Below are positions 7,240 to 16,797 of a stretch of 64,000 nt of DNA, in pieces; the stretch's first letter is position 1, and every line of letters starts with the position of its first letter. This DNA comes from JANYLB01 sp963837715 (lineage in GTDB: Bacteria; Actinomycetota; Acidimicrobiia; IMCC26256; JANYLB01). Below the pieces are notes generated by a model that ran no database searches, was not told the origin of the DNA, and worked only from the letters and a program-made list of their open reading frames with translations. Both the position numbers and the translations under genes were made by a program. The DNA is taken from NCBI GenBank assembly GCA_963837715.1, contig CAWIOF010000002.1, positions 806,001-870,000 on the forward strand. Direction: 5' to 3'.

Positions 7240-8697
7240 GTGCTGCTGCACGACCTCCTCGGCGGTGTCGACGTGCTGGAACACGTTGGGGACACGGATG
7301 TCGAGATCGTCTCCGTCACCCACGACAGCCGGCAGACCCGCCCCGGCGACCTCTTCTGTTGCATCCGCGGCGCGTCGGCCGACGGTCACCGGTTCGCGCC
7401 GGAGGCGGTCGACGCAGGCGCGACGGCGCTGCTCGTCGAGCGGGTCCTCGGCCTCCCGGTTCCCCAGATCCGGGTGGAGAACGTCCGTCGGCTGATCGGC
7501 CCGGTCGCGGCCCACGCCGAGGGCGATCCGTCGGCCGCCATGCGCGTCGTCGGGATCACGGGGACCAACGGCAAGACGACCACCGCCCACCTCGTCGGGG
7601 AAATCGCCCGGGCCGCGGGAGAGACGGCCGACGTGATCGGCACGCTGACCGCGGCGCGCACCACGCCCGAGGCACCCGAGCTCCAGCGCCTGCTCGCGGA
7701 GATGCGGGCGCGAGGCGTGACGACGGTCGCGATGGAGGTGTCGTCGCACGCGCTCGCACAACACCGGGTCGACGGCACCCGGTTCGCGGTCGTCGGCTTC
7801 ACGAACCTCAGCCGCGATCACCTCGACTTCCACGGTTCGCTCGATGGATATTTCGAGGCCAAGGCGCGGCTCTTCAGCCCCGACTTCGGTTCCGCCGCGG
7901 TGGTCAACGTCGACGACCCGCGTGGTCCCGAACTTGCGGCACGCGCCCGGGCCGCGGGCTTGGCGGTGCGCACGTTCGCGCTCGACGCCGACGACACTCG
8001 CTCCGACGTCGACGTGCGCATCGTCGGGATCCGCACGGATTCGACCGGCAGTGAGGGCACCCTGATCGCCGCCGAGGGTTCGGAGGCGATCCGAATCTCA
8101 CTGCTCGGACGGTTCAACGTCGAGAACGCCGCGGCTGCCGCAGCGATCTCCCTCAGCGCCGGGTTGCCGTTGGCCGCGATCGGCGCCGGTCTCGCCGGCG
8201 CGACCCCGGTGAAGGGTCGGATGGAGCGGATCGAGCGCGGCCAGCCGTTCACCGTGCTCGTCGACTACGCCCACACCCCCGATGCCCTCGAGCGGTTGCT
8301 CATCGCGGGCCACGAGCTCACCGGCTCCACGGGTCGCGTCGTCGTGGTGTTCGGGTGCGGTGGTGATCGTGACCGCGGGAAGCGTGCCGAGATGGGACGC
8401 GTCGCCGGACTCCACGCCGACGTCGTGGTCGTCACGTCCGACAACCCCCGCTCCGAGGATCCCGCGGCGATCGCCGCGGGGGTCGTGGAAGGTGTCGCCT
8501 CGACCGCGATCCGCCCTGTCCTCGAGCTCGATCGTCGGAACGCGATCCGCTTCGCGATCGGCGAGGCGGGTCCGGGCGATGTGGTGGTGATCGCGGGCAA
8601 GGGCCACGAGTCGGGGCAGACGACGGGTACGCAGACCGTGCCGTTCGACGACAGTGTGGTCGCGCTCGAGGAACTGGAGTCGTTGGCATGGACGTGA
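7240..8697 (+). CDS. murE: UDP-MurNAc-tripeptide synthetase MurE
   Basis: This 485-residue Mur ligase has the P-loop GTNGKTT at about 108-114, the conserved MEVSSHAL and FTNLSRDHLDFHGS motifs, and VDYAHTPDALE. The substrate loop reads DNPRSEDP (401-408), which matches the DNPR motif of enzymes adding meso-diaminopimelate rather than lysine. It therefore makes UDP-MurNAc-L-Ala-D-Glu-mDAP from ATP in the cytosol. The GTG start has an AGGA 5 nt upstream, and the gene overlaps murF by 10 bp. Its substrate is made by MurD, whose gene is absent from this cluster. Confidence 0.96.
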   Translation: MLLHDLLGGVDVLEHVGDTDVEIVSVTHDSRQTRPGDLFCCIRGASADGHRFAPEAVDAGATALLVERVLGLPVPQIRVENVRRLIGPVAAHAEGDPSAAMRVVGITGTNGKTTTAHLVGEIARAAGETADVIGTLTAARTTPEAPELQRLLAEMRARGVTTVAMEVSSHALAQHRVDGTRFAVVGFTNLSRDHLDFHGSLDGYFEAKARLFSPDFGSAAVVNVDDPRGPELAARARAAGLAVRTFALDADDTRSDVDVRIVGIRTDSTGSEGTLIAAEGSEAIRISLLGRFNVENAAAAAAISLSAGLPLAAIGAGLAGATPVKGRMERIERGQPFTVLVDYAHTPDALERLLIAGHELTGSTGRVVVVFGCGGDRDRGKRAEMGRVAGLHADVVVVTSDNPRSEDPAAIAAGVVEGVASTAIRPVLELDRRNAIRFAIGEAGPGDVVVIAGKGHESGQTTGTQTVPFDDSVVALEELESLAWT

Positions 8698-10079
8698 CGC
8701 TCTCCGAGATCGAAGCGGTCACGGGCGGTGCGCTCCAGGGCGGTCCGGCCGATCGCGTCGCGACGTCGTTCTCGTTCGACACCCGCACGCTCGCTCCCGG
8801 CGCCTGCTTCGTCGCGCTGGAGGGTGCGCGCGACGGACACGACTTCGTCGTCGATGCCTTCGAACGGGGAGCGGCGGTCGCGCTCGTCGATCGGGTGCCC
8901 GCCGACGCAGCGGCCGCGGCGGCGGGCGCGTGGATCGTGGTTCCCGATCCGCTCGCCGCGCTCGGTCACCTCGGGCGGTGGGCCCGCACCCGGCTCGCCG
9001 GAGCCACAGTCGTGGGGATCACGGGGTCGGCGGGCAAGACGGCCACCAAGGATCTGACCGCGGCCGCGCTCGCGACCTCGCTCGCGGTCCACGCGAGCGA
9101 GGGTTCGTTCAACAACGAGTTCGGCCTGCCGCTCACCCTGCTGGGCGCACCTCCCGGAACCGAGGTGGTGGTCGCCGAGATGGGAGCACGCTTCGCCGGG
9201 AACATCGCCGACCTCTGCGCGATCGCACGACCCGACGTCGGCATCGTGACGCACGTCGGTCTTGCCCACGCCGAGCACCTCGGCGGTCCGAGCGGCATCG
9301 CGCAGGTGAAGGGCGAGCTCCTCGAAGCGCTTCCGGCCGCAGGGGTTGCGGTGGTGAACGCCGACGACGCCGCGACGCCCGAGCTGGTCGCGAGGACCCG
9401 CGCCCGGGTCCTGCGGGTCGGCCGCGCGACCGATGCCGACGTGCGGACGCACGGCGTCGAGCTCGACGCCGAGCTGCGGCCCCGATTCGTGCTCGAGACC
9501 CCCTGGGGCGGCACCGCGGTGCAGCTCGGGGTGCGGGGGATCCATCAGGTCCAGAACGCGGCGATGGCGGCGGCGGCGGCGCTCTCGTTGCGCGTCCCCA
9601 TCGCCGAGGTGGCGACGGGACTCGCGCACGCGACGACCGCGAGCTGGCGCATGCAGCTCCACCGATCGCCCGCCGGCGTCACCGTGGTGAACGACGCGTA
9701 CAACGCGAGTCCGTCGTCGGTCGCGGCGGCGTTGGAGTCGTTCGCCCACCTCGAGCGCGACGGGCGGCGGATCGTGGTGTTCGGCGAGATGCTGGAGCTC
9801 GGCGCGCACAGCGAGGACGAGCACGCCCGGGTGGGTGCGCTCGCCGCCGCGACAGGAGTCGACGTGTTCGTCGCGGTCGGGCCCGGGACGCGTCCCGCGG
9901 CCGACGTGGCGCGTGGACGTGGCCTCACCACCATCGAGGTCCCCGATGCCGCCGCGGCGCTCGAAGCGGTCCGCGGCCTGGTCCGACCGGGCGACGCCGT
10001 CCTGGTCAAGGCGAGCCGCGCGGTCGGGCTCGAGGTCGTCGCCCACGGGCTCGTCTCGGGTGAGGTCCGAGTCTCGTGA
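8688..10079 (+). CDS. murF: UDP-MurNAc-tripeptide--D-Ala-D-Ala ligase MurF
   Basis: This 463-residue ligase adds D-Ala-D-Ala to complete the UDP-MurNAc-pentapeptide. P-loop GSAGKTATK is at about 113-121, followed by GSFNNEFGLPLTLL, VAEMGAR and VGLAHAEHLGG, all typical of MurF. NDAYNASPSSV near residue 335 is the C-terminal signature that separates MurF from MurE. The ATG lies inside the end of murE, and the stop overlaps the GTG of mraY (GTGA), so the three genes are translationally coupled. Confidence 0.96.
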   Translation: MDVTLSEIEAVTGGALQGGPADRVATSFSFDTRTLAPGACFVALEGARDGHDFVVDAFERGAAVALVDRVPADAAAAAAGAWIVVPDPLAALGHLGRWARTRLAGATVVGITGSAGKTATKDLTAAALATSLAVHASEGSFNNEFGLPLTLLGAPPGTEVVVAEMGARFAGNIADLCAIARPDVGIVTHVGLAHAEHLGGPSGIAQVKGELLEALPAAGVAVVNADDAATPELVARTRARVLRVGRATDADVRTHGVELDAELRPRFVLETPWGGTAVQLGVRGIHQVQNAAMAAAAALSLRVPIAEVATGLAHATTASWRMQLHRSPAGVTVVNDAYNASPSSVAAALESFAHLERDGRRIVVFGEMLELGAHSEDEHARVGALAAATGVDVFVAVGPGTRPAADVARGRGLTTIEVPDAAAALEAVRGLVRPGDAVLVKASRAVGLEVVAHGLVSGEVRVS

Positions 10080-11122
10080 TCGCACTGCTCATGGCTGCCG
10101 CCACCAGCTTCTTCCTCTGCGTGTTCGGCACGCCGTTCCTCATCAAGTCGCTGCGCAAGCGCGGCATCGGCCAGCAGATCCGCGACGACGGTCCGATCGA
10201 GCACCCCCACGCCGCGAAGGCGGGAACGCCCACGATGGGAGGCATCGCGATCGTCGTGAGCGCGGTGATCGGGTATCTCGTCGCCCACATCCGCACCGAA
10301 CAGGTGAAGTTCGCCCGGACCGGTGTGACGCTGATGTTCCTGATCGTCGGGATGGCGATCGTCGGCTTCGTCGACGACTACCTCGGGGTGCGACGCGGCC
10401 GGAACCTCGGTCTGCGCAAGCGGGGCAAGACGGGTGGCCAGCTCGTGGTCGCGGCGGGGTTCGTCCTGCTCGCGCTGCGCTACGTCGACGTGTCGACCCA
10501 CCTCTCGTTCACCCGGGTCTTCGACTTCGATCTCGGCGTGTTCGGTTGGACGATCTGGGCGATCTTCATCATCATGGCGGCGACGAACGGCGTGAACCTC
10601 GCCGACGGTCTCGACGGCCTCGTCGCCGGTTCGGCGACCCTCGTGTTCTCCGCCTTCGTGATCATCGGGTTCTGGCAGTTCCGCCATCCCGAGATCTACA
10701 ACGTGCTCCCGGCGGGGGCCCTCGACGTCGCGATCGTGTCGGGTGCGTTCATGGGCGCGTGCGCCGGCTTCCTGTGGTGGAACGCTGCCCCCGCGAAGGT
10801 CTTCATGGGCGACACCGGATCCCTCGCGATCGGCGGGGCACTCGCCGGAGTCGCCCTCGTGAGCAACGTCCACCTGCTCCTCCCGGTGATCGGTGGCCTC
10901 TACGTGCTCGAGACCCTCAGCGTGATGGCCCAGGTCGTGGCGTTCCGGGGCTTCAACCGACGGGTGCTGCGCATGGCGCCGATCCACCACCACTTCGAGG
11001 TGGGGGGCTGGCCGGAGTTCACTGTGATCGTCCGGTTCTGGCTGTTCGCCGGGATCTGCGTCGCGCTCGGTCTCGGCATCTTCTACGCCGACTTCATCCG
11101 CCTCCCCGGTGTCCTCGACTGA
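10076..11122 (+). CDS. mraY: Phospho-MurNAc-pentapeptide transferase MraY
   Basis: This 348-residue polytopic membrane enzyme transfers phospho-MurNAc-pentapeptide from UDP to undecaprenyl phosphate, giving lipid I. Signature motifs are present: the cytoplasmic loop PTMGGIAI, the Mg-binding FVDDYLG, NGVNLADGLDGL, MGDTGSLAIGGAL, and MAPIHHHFE near the C-terminus. About ten hydrophobic helices are visible. GTG start overlaps murF. Its TGA overlaps an ATG (TGATG) that opens only a 23-residue frame, at the place where murD normally begins. Confidence 0.96.
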   Translation: MIALLMAAATSFFLCVFGTPFLIKSLRKRGIGQQIRDDGPIEHPHAAKAGTPTMGGIAIVVSAVIGYLVAHIRTEQVKFARTGVTLMFLIVGMAIVGFVDDYLGVRRGRNLGLRKRGKTGGQLVVAAGFVLLALRYVDVSTHLSFTRVFDFDLGVFGWTIWAIFIIMAATNGVNLADGLDGLVAGSATLVFSAFVIIGFWQFRHPEIYNVLPAGALDVAIVSGAFMGACAGFLWWNAAPAKVFMGDTGSLAIGGALAGVALVSNVHLLLPVIGGLYVLETLSVMAQVVAFRGFNRRVLRMAPIHHHFEVGGWPEFTVIVRFWLFAGICVALGLGIFYADFIRLPGVLD

Positions 11123-11193
11123 TGGGTTCCACCAATTCGTCGGTCGGGTCGGTCAGGCTGGTGCGGTGCACGGCCCTGACCCGCCCCCGGTGA
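11122..11193 (+). other. 23-codon open frame in the murD slot
   Basis: ATG at 11122 overlaps the mraY stop (TGATG) and reads 23 codons (MGSTNSSVGSVRLVRC...). No murD similarity can be claimed from so short a peptide. Position and coupling are exactly where murD starts in comparable clusters, so a deletion scar or a short leader are both possible. Confidence 0.3.
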
Positions 11194-11221
11194 CCCCCGC
11201 GAACCGGCATCGGCGCGCGCG

Positions 11222-12469
11222 GTGAGCGCGATCACCCTTCCCCGCCTGGGGAACAAGCGCATCGCCGCGCTGCGGGCGAGCTGGTCCCAGGCCGGCCGGC
11301 TGCGGCCCGGTGGCTACGTGCTCCTCCTCACCACCGTCGCGGTGTTGAACCTGGTCGGCGTGGTCATGGTGCTCTCGGCGTCGTCGGTGAGCTCGTTGAA
11401 CAACTACGGCTCCGCCTGGTACTTCTTCGAACGGCAGCTCCTCTGGACGGTGCTGGGTGTCGTCGCGTTCGTCGTCGGGAGTCGGATCGACTACCGACGG
11501 TGGCGGACGCTTGCGGTCCCGCTCCTCCTGATCTCGGGTGTGCTGCTGCTCGTCGTGCTGCTCCCCGGCATCGGGATCAAGGTGTCGGGTTCCCGGCGCT
11601 GGCTCGGGTTCGGCGCCTGGCGGTTCCAGCCGTCGGAGATCGCGAAGCTCGCGATCCTCCTGTTCAGCGCCGACCTCCTCACCCGACGCCAACAGGAGCT
11701 CGACAACTGGCGTCGGGTGCTCGTCCCGGTGCTCCTGATGTTCTCGGTGATCGCCGTGCTGGTGCTCCTCGAACCCGACATGGACTCGACGATGGTGCTC
11801 ACGATCATCGTCGCCACCGTCCTGATCGCAGGCGGGATCCGGGCCCGACACCTGCTCGCGCTCGCCTCGGCGGTCGTCGTCCTCTCGGCGGGGCTCGCGA
11901 TGGCCGCGCCGTACCGCCGGGCGCGGATGTTCGCCTACCTCGATCCCTGGAAGGACAAGACGAACACCGGCTACCAGATCACGCAGTCGTTGATCGCGAT
12001 CGGCAGCGGTGGCCTCACCGGCGTCGGCCTCGGCGCGGGCCGGTCCAAGTGGCTCTTCCTCCCGAACGCCCACACCGACTTCATCTTCGCGGTGATCGGT
12101 GAGGAGCTCGGCCTGCTCGGCTGTCTGCTCGTGGTCGCGCTCTTCGGCGCGTTCGCGGCCCTGGGCACGCGCGCGGCGCTGCGCGCCCCCGACCGCTTCG
12201 GCATGCTCGTCGCCGCGGGCATCACCGCGTGGGTGGTCGGTCAGGCCGTGATCAACATCGGCGCCGTGGTCGGACTCCTCCCCGTGTCGGGCATCCCGCT
12301 CCCGTTCGTGTCGTTCGGCGGTTCGGCACTCGTGTTCACGATGGCGGCTGCCGGGATCCTCGCCAACGTCGCCCGGCACGAGACGCCCGTGGGTGCGGCG
12401 ACGCAGTCTCCGGCCCGGAGCGCCGCGGGGCGTTCGACGACCCCCCGGAACCGAGCGGGAGGCCGATGA
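11222..12469 (+). CDS. ftsW: SEDS-family septal glycan polymerase FtsW
   Basis: This 415-residue membrane protein has about ten transmembrane helices. SEDS marks include VMVLSASSVSSL in the first helix, WLGFGAWRFQPSEIAKLA, the catalytic-region GYQITQSLIAIGSGGLTGVGLG, FLPNAHTDFIFAVIGEELG and PLPFVSFGGSAL. FtsW polymerises glycan strands from lipid II at the septum together with FtsI. A disordered Ser/Arg/Ala tail of about 35 residues follows the last helix. The GTG start lies 99 bp after mraY, the largest gap within the Mur part of the cluster; the stop overlaps murG (ATGA). Confidence 0.95.
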   Translation: MSAITLPRLGNKRIAALRASWSQAGRLRPGGYVLLLTTVAVLNLVGVVMVLSASSVSSLNNYGSAWYFFERQLLWTVLGVVAFVVGSRIDYRRWRTLAVPLLLISGVLLLVVLLPGIGIKVSGSRRWLGFGAWRFQPSEIAKLAILLFSADLLTRRQQELDNWRRVLVPVLLMFSVIAVLVLLEPDMDSTMVLTIIVATVLIAGGIRARHLLALASAVVVLSAGLAMAAPYRRARMFAYLDPWKDKTNTGYQITQSLIAIGSGGLTGVGLGAGRSKWLFLPNAHTDFIFAVIGEELGLLGCLLVVALFGAFAALGTRAALRAPDRFGMLVAAGITAWVVGQAVINIGAVVGLLPVSGIPLPFVSFGGSALVFTMAAAGILANVARHETPVGAATQSPARSAAGRSTTPRNRAGGR

Positions 12470-13569
12470 GCCGCGGGAACCGCAGCGGCGACGTCTTCGC
12501 CGTGCTCGCCGCGGGCGGCACGGGCGGTCACCTCTACCCGGCGCTCGCGCTCGCCGACGCGCTCGTGGCCCGCGGGCACGATCGGGCGTCGATCCGGTTC
12601 GTCGGCGCGCGGGGCCGCCTCGAGGCGACGGTCGTCCCCGAGGCCGGCTACGCGATCGACCTGCTGCCCGGACGCGGCCTGCAGCGGAAGCTGACCCTGG
12701 CCAACGTCGTCACCGTGTGGGAGGCGATCGTCGCGACGTTCCGCGCGATCGGTCTCGTCCGGCGCTTCCGACCCGCCGTCGTCGTCGGGTTCGGCAGTTA
12801 CGCCGCACTCCCCACCGTGGTCGCGGCGCGCCTGCTCCGTCGGCCCACCGTCGTGCACGACCGCGACGCCGCCCCCGGCCTCGGGAACCGGATCGGCGTG
12901 CGGCTGGGCGCCCACGCCGCGACCTCGTTGCCGACGACGGTCCTGCGCGGCGCGACGCTCGTCGGGAATCCCGTGCGGGCCGAGCTCCGCACCGTGGAGC
13001 GTCATCCGCAGACCCCGCCGTTGGTCGCGTTCATGGGTGGGAGCCAGGGCGCCCGCACGGTGAACCGCGCCGCCCTCGGCCTCTACGACCGTTGGCGCGA
13101 CCGCGCCGACGTCGCGGTGCACCACGTGTGCGGACCGACCCACGTCGAGGAATCGACGCGCCGTCTGCACGACCTCCGCCGAGCCGACGACGCACTCGAC
13201 TACGAGCTCGTCGCGTACGAAGACGACGTGCCGGGGCTCCTCGAGCGGGTCGCGATCGTGGTCGGGCGCGCGGGTGCGAGCACTGTCGCCGAGCTCACCG
13301 TGGCCGGCGTCCCGTCGGTGCTCGTGCCCCTGCCGGGATCTCCGGGTGACCACCAGACCCACAACGCGCGGACCCTCGTCGACACGGGAGCCGCGCTCCT
13401 GGTGACCGACGACCAGTGCGACGCAGCCCGTCTCGACGCCGACCTCACCCCGTTGCTCGCCCGACCGGAGCGGCTCGCGGCGATGGGGGAGGCCGCGCGT
13501 GTGCTCGGGCGGCCCGATGCCGCCGATCGGCTCGCCGACCTCGTCGAGGAGGTCGCCCGTGCCGGATGA
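12466..13569 (+). CDS. murG: UDP-GlcNAc transferase MurG (lipid II synthesis)
   Basis: This 367-residue GT28 glycosyltransferase adds GlcNAc to lipid I. The N-terminal AAGGTGGHLYPALALAD binds the lipid-phosphate face; FGSYAALPTVVAA, GNPVR, FMGGSQGAR and the C-terminal RAGASTVAEL and PLPGSPGDHQTHNA loops are standard. The ATG at 12466 overlaps the ftsW stop (ATGA) and has GGGAGG close upstream. Longer upstream frames run through ftsW and are not real. Confidence 0.95.
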   Translation: MSRGNRSGDVFAVLAAGGTGGHLYPALALADALVARGHDRASIRFVGARGRLEATVVPEAGYAIDLLPGRGLQRKLTLANVVTVWEAIVATFRAIGLVRRFRPAVVVGFGSYAALPTVVAARLLRRPTVVHDRDAAPGLGNRIGVRLGAHAATSLPTTVLRGATLVGNPVRAELRTVERHPQTPPLVAFMGGSQGARTVNRAALGLYDRWRDRADVAVHHVCGPTHVEESTRRLHDLRRADDALDYELVAYEDDVPGLLERVAIVVGRAGASTVAELTVAGVPSVLVPLPGSPGDHQTHNARTLVDTGAALLVTDDQCDAARLDADLTPLLARPERLAAMGEAARVLGRPDAADRLADLVEEVARAG

Positions 13570-14968
13570 CCGCTTCGCGCTCACGGCTCCGACGAACGTC
13601 CACATCGTGGGCGTGGGCGGCGCGGGCATGAGCGCGATCGCGCTCGTGCTCGCCGGGATGGGTCACCGCGTGAGCGGCTCCGACCTCAAGGAGTCACCTG
13701 GCCTCGACCGGCTCCGCCTCGTCGGCGTCGACGTGTCCGTCGGTCACGCGCCCGGCAACGTCCCGGCCGACGCCGATGCGGTCGTCATCTCCACTGCGGT
13801 GCCGCGCGCCAACGTCGAGGTCCGGGCCGCGGAGGCCGCAGGGATCCCGGTGCTGCGTCGGGCCGAGGTCCTCGCGGCCATCGTCGCCACCACGCGCGGG
13901 ATCGCGGTCGCCGGGGTCCACGGCAAGACCACCACCTCGTCGATGCTCGCGCTCATCCTGCGCGGAGCGGGCACCCATCCGAGCTTCATCATCGGGGGTG
14001 AGCTCAACGAGGTCGGGACCAACGCCGCGTTCGACGACGGCGAGTGGATGGTGGTCGAAGCCGACGAGAGCGACGGCACCTTCCTGGAGCTCGGGGTCGA
14101 GGCGGCGATCGTGACCAACGTGGAGCCCGACCACCTCGACCACTACGGCGACTTCGCGACCATGGTCCGTGCCTTCGCCGACTTCCTCGCCCGGGTCCCG
14201 GGCCCGAAGGTGGTCTGCGCCGACGACCCGATCCTGCGCGACATCGTCGCCGAGCACGCCCACGACCACGACGGCGGGCGGCTCCGTCCGATCACCTACG
14301 GGTGGTCCGAGGATGCCGACTACCGGATCAGCGACTACGTCCCCGGTCGGGTCGGGAGCCGGTACACGTTGCACCGCGGCGACGAGCTCCTCGGGTCCGT
14401 CGCGCTCCCCGTACCCGGCCGACACAACGCGTTGAACGCCGCGGGCGCAGCCGCGATGGCCACCGAGCTCGGCTTGGGGTTCGATGCCGTCGCCCACGCT
14501 CTCGGTGCGTTCGCTGGGGTGGCGCGACGTTTCCAGTTCCGGGGTGAGGCCGCGGGGGTCACCCTCGTCGACGACTACGCGCACCTTCCGGGTGAAGTGG
14601 TCCAGGCCATCCGCGCCGCCCGCGAGAGCGGATGGCCCCGGGTCGTCGTGGCGTTCCAGCCTCATCGCTACAGCCGGACCGGCCGCCTCTGGCCCGAGTT
14701 CGCCGACGCGTTCGAAGGCGCCGACCAGCTGATCCTCACCGACGTGTACTCCGCCGGCGAAGCCCCGGTCCCGGGAGTGTCCGGCCGCCTGCTCCTCCGC
14801 GCGGTGCTCGATGCGCACCCATCGCTGCCCGTCGCCTACTTCCCCCGACGCACGGAGCTGGCCGAGCGCATCCCCCCGTACCTCCGACCGGGCGATCTCC
14901 TCCTCACGCTCGGGGCGGGCGATCTCACCACGCTGCCCGACGAGCTGGTCGCAAAGGCCGGCCCGTGA
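13559..14968 (+). CDS. murC: UDP-N-acetylmuramate--L-alanine ligase MurC
   Basis: This 469-residue ligase begins at a GTG 6 nt after an excellent GAGGAGG Shine-Dalgarno (13546-13552), overlapping murG by 11 bp. The N-terminal nucleotide fold reads VHIVGVGGAGMSAIA; the P-loop is GVHGKTTTSS; EADESDGTFL, NVEPDHLDHYG and DDYAHLPGEV follow. It adds the first amino acid of the stem peptide. Together with murE and murF it covers three of the four Mur ligases; murD is not here. Confidence 0.95.
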   Translation: MPDDRFALTAPTNVHIVGVGGAGMSAIALVLAGMGHRVSGSDLKESPGLDRLRLVGVDVSVGHAPGNVPADADAVVISTAVPRANVEVRAAEAAGIPVLRRAEVLAAIVATTRGIAVAGVHGKTTTSSMLALILRGAGTHPSFIIGGELNEVGTNAAFDDGEWMVVEADESDGTFLELGVEAAIVTNVEPDHLDHYGDFATMVRAFADFLARVPGPKVVCADDPILRDIVAEHAHDHDGGRLRPITYGWSEDADYRISDYVPGRVGSRYTLHRGDELLGSVALPVPGRHNALNAAGAAAMATELGLGFDAVAHALGAFAGVARRFQFRGEAAGVTLVDDYAHLPGEVVQAIRAARESGWPRVVVAFQPHRYSRTGRLWPEFADAFEGADQLILTDVYSAGEAPVPGVSGRLLLRAVLDAHPSLPVAYFPRRTELAERIPPYLRPGDLLLTLGAGDLTTLPDELVAKAGP

Positions 14969-14981
14969 GGGGGGCGGCGTG

Positions 14982-15899
14982 ATGGCGCTCACCACACTGG
15001 CCGAGTCGCTCGCGACGCGCGGGCTGCGGGTGACCGCCGACGCCTCGATCGCCGACCTGGTCACCTACCGCCTCGGCGGGCCGGTCGCCGCGCTCGTGAA
15101 GATCGGCGGCGAGGCCGAGCTCGCGGCGGTGGCCGAGGTCGTCGCGGAACTGCGGCCCTCCGTGTTGGTCGTCGGGAGGGGCTCGAACCTCCTCGTCGCC
15201 GACGCGGGCTTCGCGGGACTCGTGGTCGTGCTCGACGGCTCCTTCGACGACGTCGCCGTCGAGGCCGACACCGTCGTGGCCGGCGGTGCGGTCGCGCTTC
15301 CGGTGCTCGCGCGACGTTCGGCCGCGGCGGGTCGGTCGGGTCTGGAGTTCCTCGTCGGGATCCCGGGTTCGGTCGGCGGTGCCGTACGCATGAACGCCGG
15401 GGGCCACGGCCGGGAGACCCGCGAGGTGCTGGTCCGGGCGTGGGTGGCCGATCTCGGCACCGACGGCCGGCCGGTGGAACGGCGGGCCGACGCATTCGGG
15501 TTCGGGTACCGCACCTCCGACCTCGGCGACACCGACCTCGTCGTGCGGGCGGAGTTCGTTGTCACCGCCGACGCCCCGGAGGCGTGCGAAGCCCGGGTCG
15601 CGGAGATCGTGCGCTGGCGACGGGAGCACCAGCCGGGCGGCGCCAATGCCGGCTCGGTGTTCCGCAACCCACCGGGCGACTCCGCCGGCCGCATCATCGA
15701 CGCGTGCGGGCTCAAGGGCCTCCGGTCCGGGGGCGCGGCGGTCAGCGAGAAGCACGCCAACTTCATCCAGGCCGAACCGGGTGCCCGGGCCGACGACGTC
15801 CGCGACCTCGTGCTGACGGTGCAGGAACGGGTCGAGGCCGAAACCGGGATCCACCTCGAGCCCGAGCTCCGGCTCGTCGGGTTCGGGGGTGCCCGATGA
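14982..15899 (+). CDS. murB: UDP-N-acetylenolpyruvoylglucosamine reductase MurB
   Basis: This 305-residue FAD enzyme reduces UDP-GlcNAc-enolpyruvate to UDP-MurNAc with NADPH. FAD-binding motif GRGSNLLVADAGF, the LVGIPGSVGGAVRMNAG region, FGYRTSDL, and the catalytic GSVFRNPPG and SEKHANFI segments are visible, as in type I/II MurB. ATG at 14982 (or GTG at 14979) follows GAGGGGG at good distance. The stop overlaps ftsQ (ATGA). Confidence 0.95.
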   Translation: MALTTLAESLATRGLRVTADASIADLVTYRLGGPVAALVKIGGEAELAAVAEVVAELRPSVLVVGRGSNLLVADAGFAGLVVVLDGSFDDVAVEADTVVAGGAVALPVLARRSAAAGRSGLEFLVGIPGSVGGAVRMNAGGHGRETREVLVRAWVADLGTDGRPVERRADAFGFGYRTSDLGDTDLVVRAEFVVTADAPEACEARVAEIVRWRREHQPGGANAGSVFRNPPGDSAGRIIDACGLKGLRSGGAAVSEKHANFIQAEPGARADDVRDLVLTVQERVEAETGIHLEPELRLVGFGGAR

Positions 15900-16714
15900 C
15901 GGTCGCACCCCCGCGTCCCGAAGCTGAACGCGAGCCCATCGACCCTCGTATCCGGGCCCGCCGGATCGCGGTGACGCGGGAGCAGGGTCAGCGTCGGCTG
16001 CGCCTCATCCTGTTCGCGGTGGCCTTTCTCGGGCTGCTCGGGCTGGTGTGGCTCGCACTCGAATCGCCCGCACTCGACGTCGACCACGTCGAGGTGTCGG
16101 GCACTCGTGGGGTACCGGCGGCCGAGATCGTCGCGGCCGCGGGCGTCTCGCGAGGTGATGCCCTGACCTTCGTCGACACCGGAGCGGTGCGCGACCGGGT
16201 CGAGGCGTTGCCGCTCATCGCGTCGGCGAAGGTGAGCCGGTCGTATCCGGGGACGGTGCAGATCGCGGTGACCGAGCGCGACCCGGCCGCGTGGGTGGCG
16301 CTGCCGGTGCGTCGGGGTGCCCGTCCGGGTCGGGTCGTCTTCGTCGATGCCAAGGGACGCGTGATCGAGGAGGGGGAGTCGCCTGCGGCGACCCTTCCCG
16401 AGATCCGCGGCCTCGGTGTGCTCCCCGATGTGGGGGAGCGCGTGTCACCGGTGCGCGCTGTCACGCTGCTCGCCGAGCTGCCCCCTGCGCTGCGGGCGCA
16501 GGTGGGGTCGGTGACGGTCGACGACGGCGAGGTCACGCTCGGGCTGCGGCCCCGCCAGGGGGGGTGGGCGACGGCCGACACCGTGCGCCTCGGCGCGCCG
16601 ACCGACGTCCGGACCAAGGGCCTCGCCGCGCTCGCCGTCCTGGCCGCGCTCGACGACACCGTCGGCTACCTCGACGTACGGGTTCCCTCGGCCCCGGCCA
16701 CAGGCGACGGATGA
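15896..16714 (+). CDS. ftsQ: Divisome protein FtsQ (POTRA domain)
   Basis: This 272-residue bitopic protein has a basic cytoplasmic N-terminus, a transmembrane helix at about 36-56 (LILFAVAFLGLLGLVWLAL), then a POTRA domain starting VDHVEVSGTRGVPAAEIVAAAG and the beta domain with VFVDAKGRVIE. FtsQ is the scaffold of the FtsQLB complex. The gene overlaps murB by 4 bp and ends 246 bp before ftsZ, where independent promoters are visible. Confidence 0.92.
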   Translation: MTVAPPRPEAEREPIDPRIRARRIAVTREQGQRRLRLILFAVAFLGLLGLVWLALESPALDVDHVEVSGTRGVPAAEIVAAAGVSRGDALTFVDTGAVRDRVEALPLIASAKVSRSYPGTVQIAVTERDPAAWVALPVRRGARPGRVVFVDAKGRVIEEGESPAATLPEIRGLGVLPDVGERVSPVRAVTLLAELPPALRAQVGSVTVDDGEVTLGLRPRQGGWATADTVRLGAPTDVRTKGLAALAVLAALDDTVGYLDVRVPSAPATGDG

Positions 16715-16750
16715 GCCGGTCGCCGCGGGTCCGCGCACGGGCGCGGGTCG

Positions 16751-16779
16751 TTGACCCTGCGGCAGTCGAGGGGTACAGT
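16751..16779 (+). promoter_or_regulatory. ftsZ upstream promoter P1
   Basis: TTGACC (16751-16756) and TACAGT (16774-16779) are separated by 17 nt. The predicted start is about 175 bp upstream of ftsZ, giving a long 5' leader that contains the 14-bp repeat array. Confidence 0.65.
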
Positions 16780-16797
16780 CTTTACCATTACCACAGG

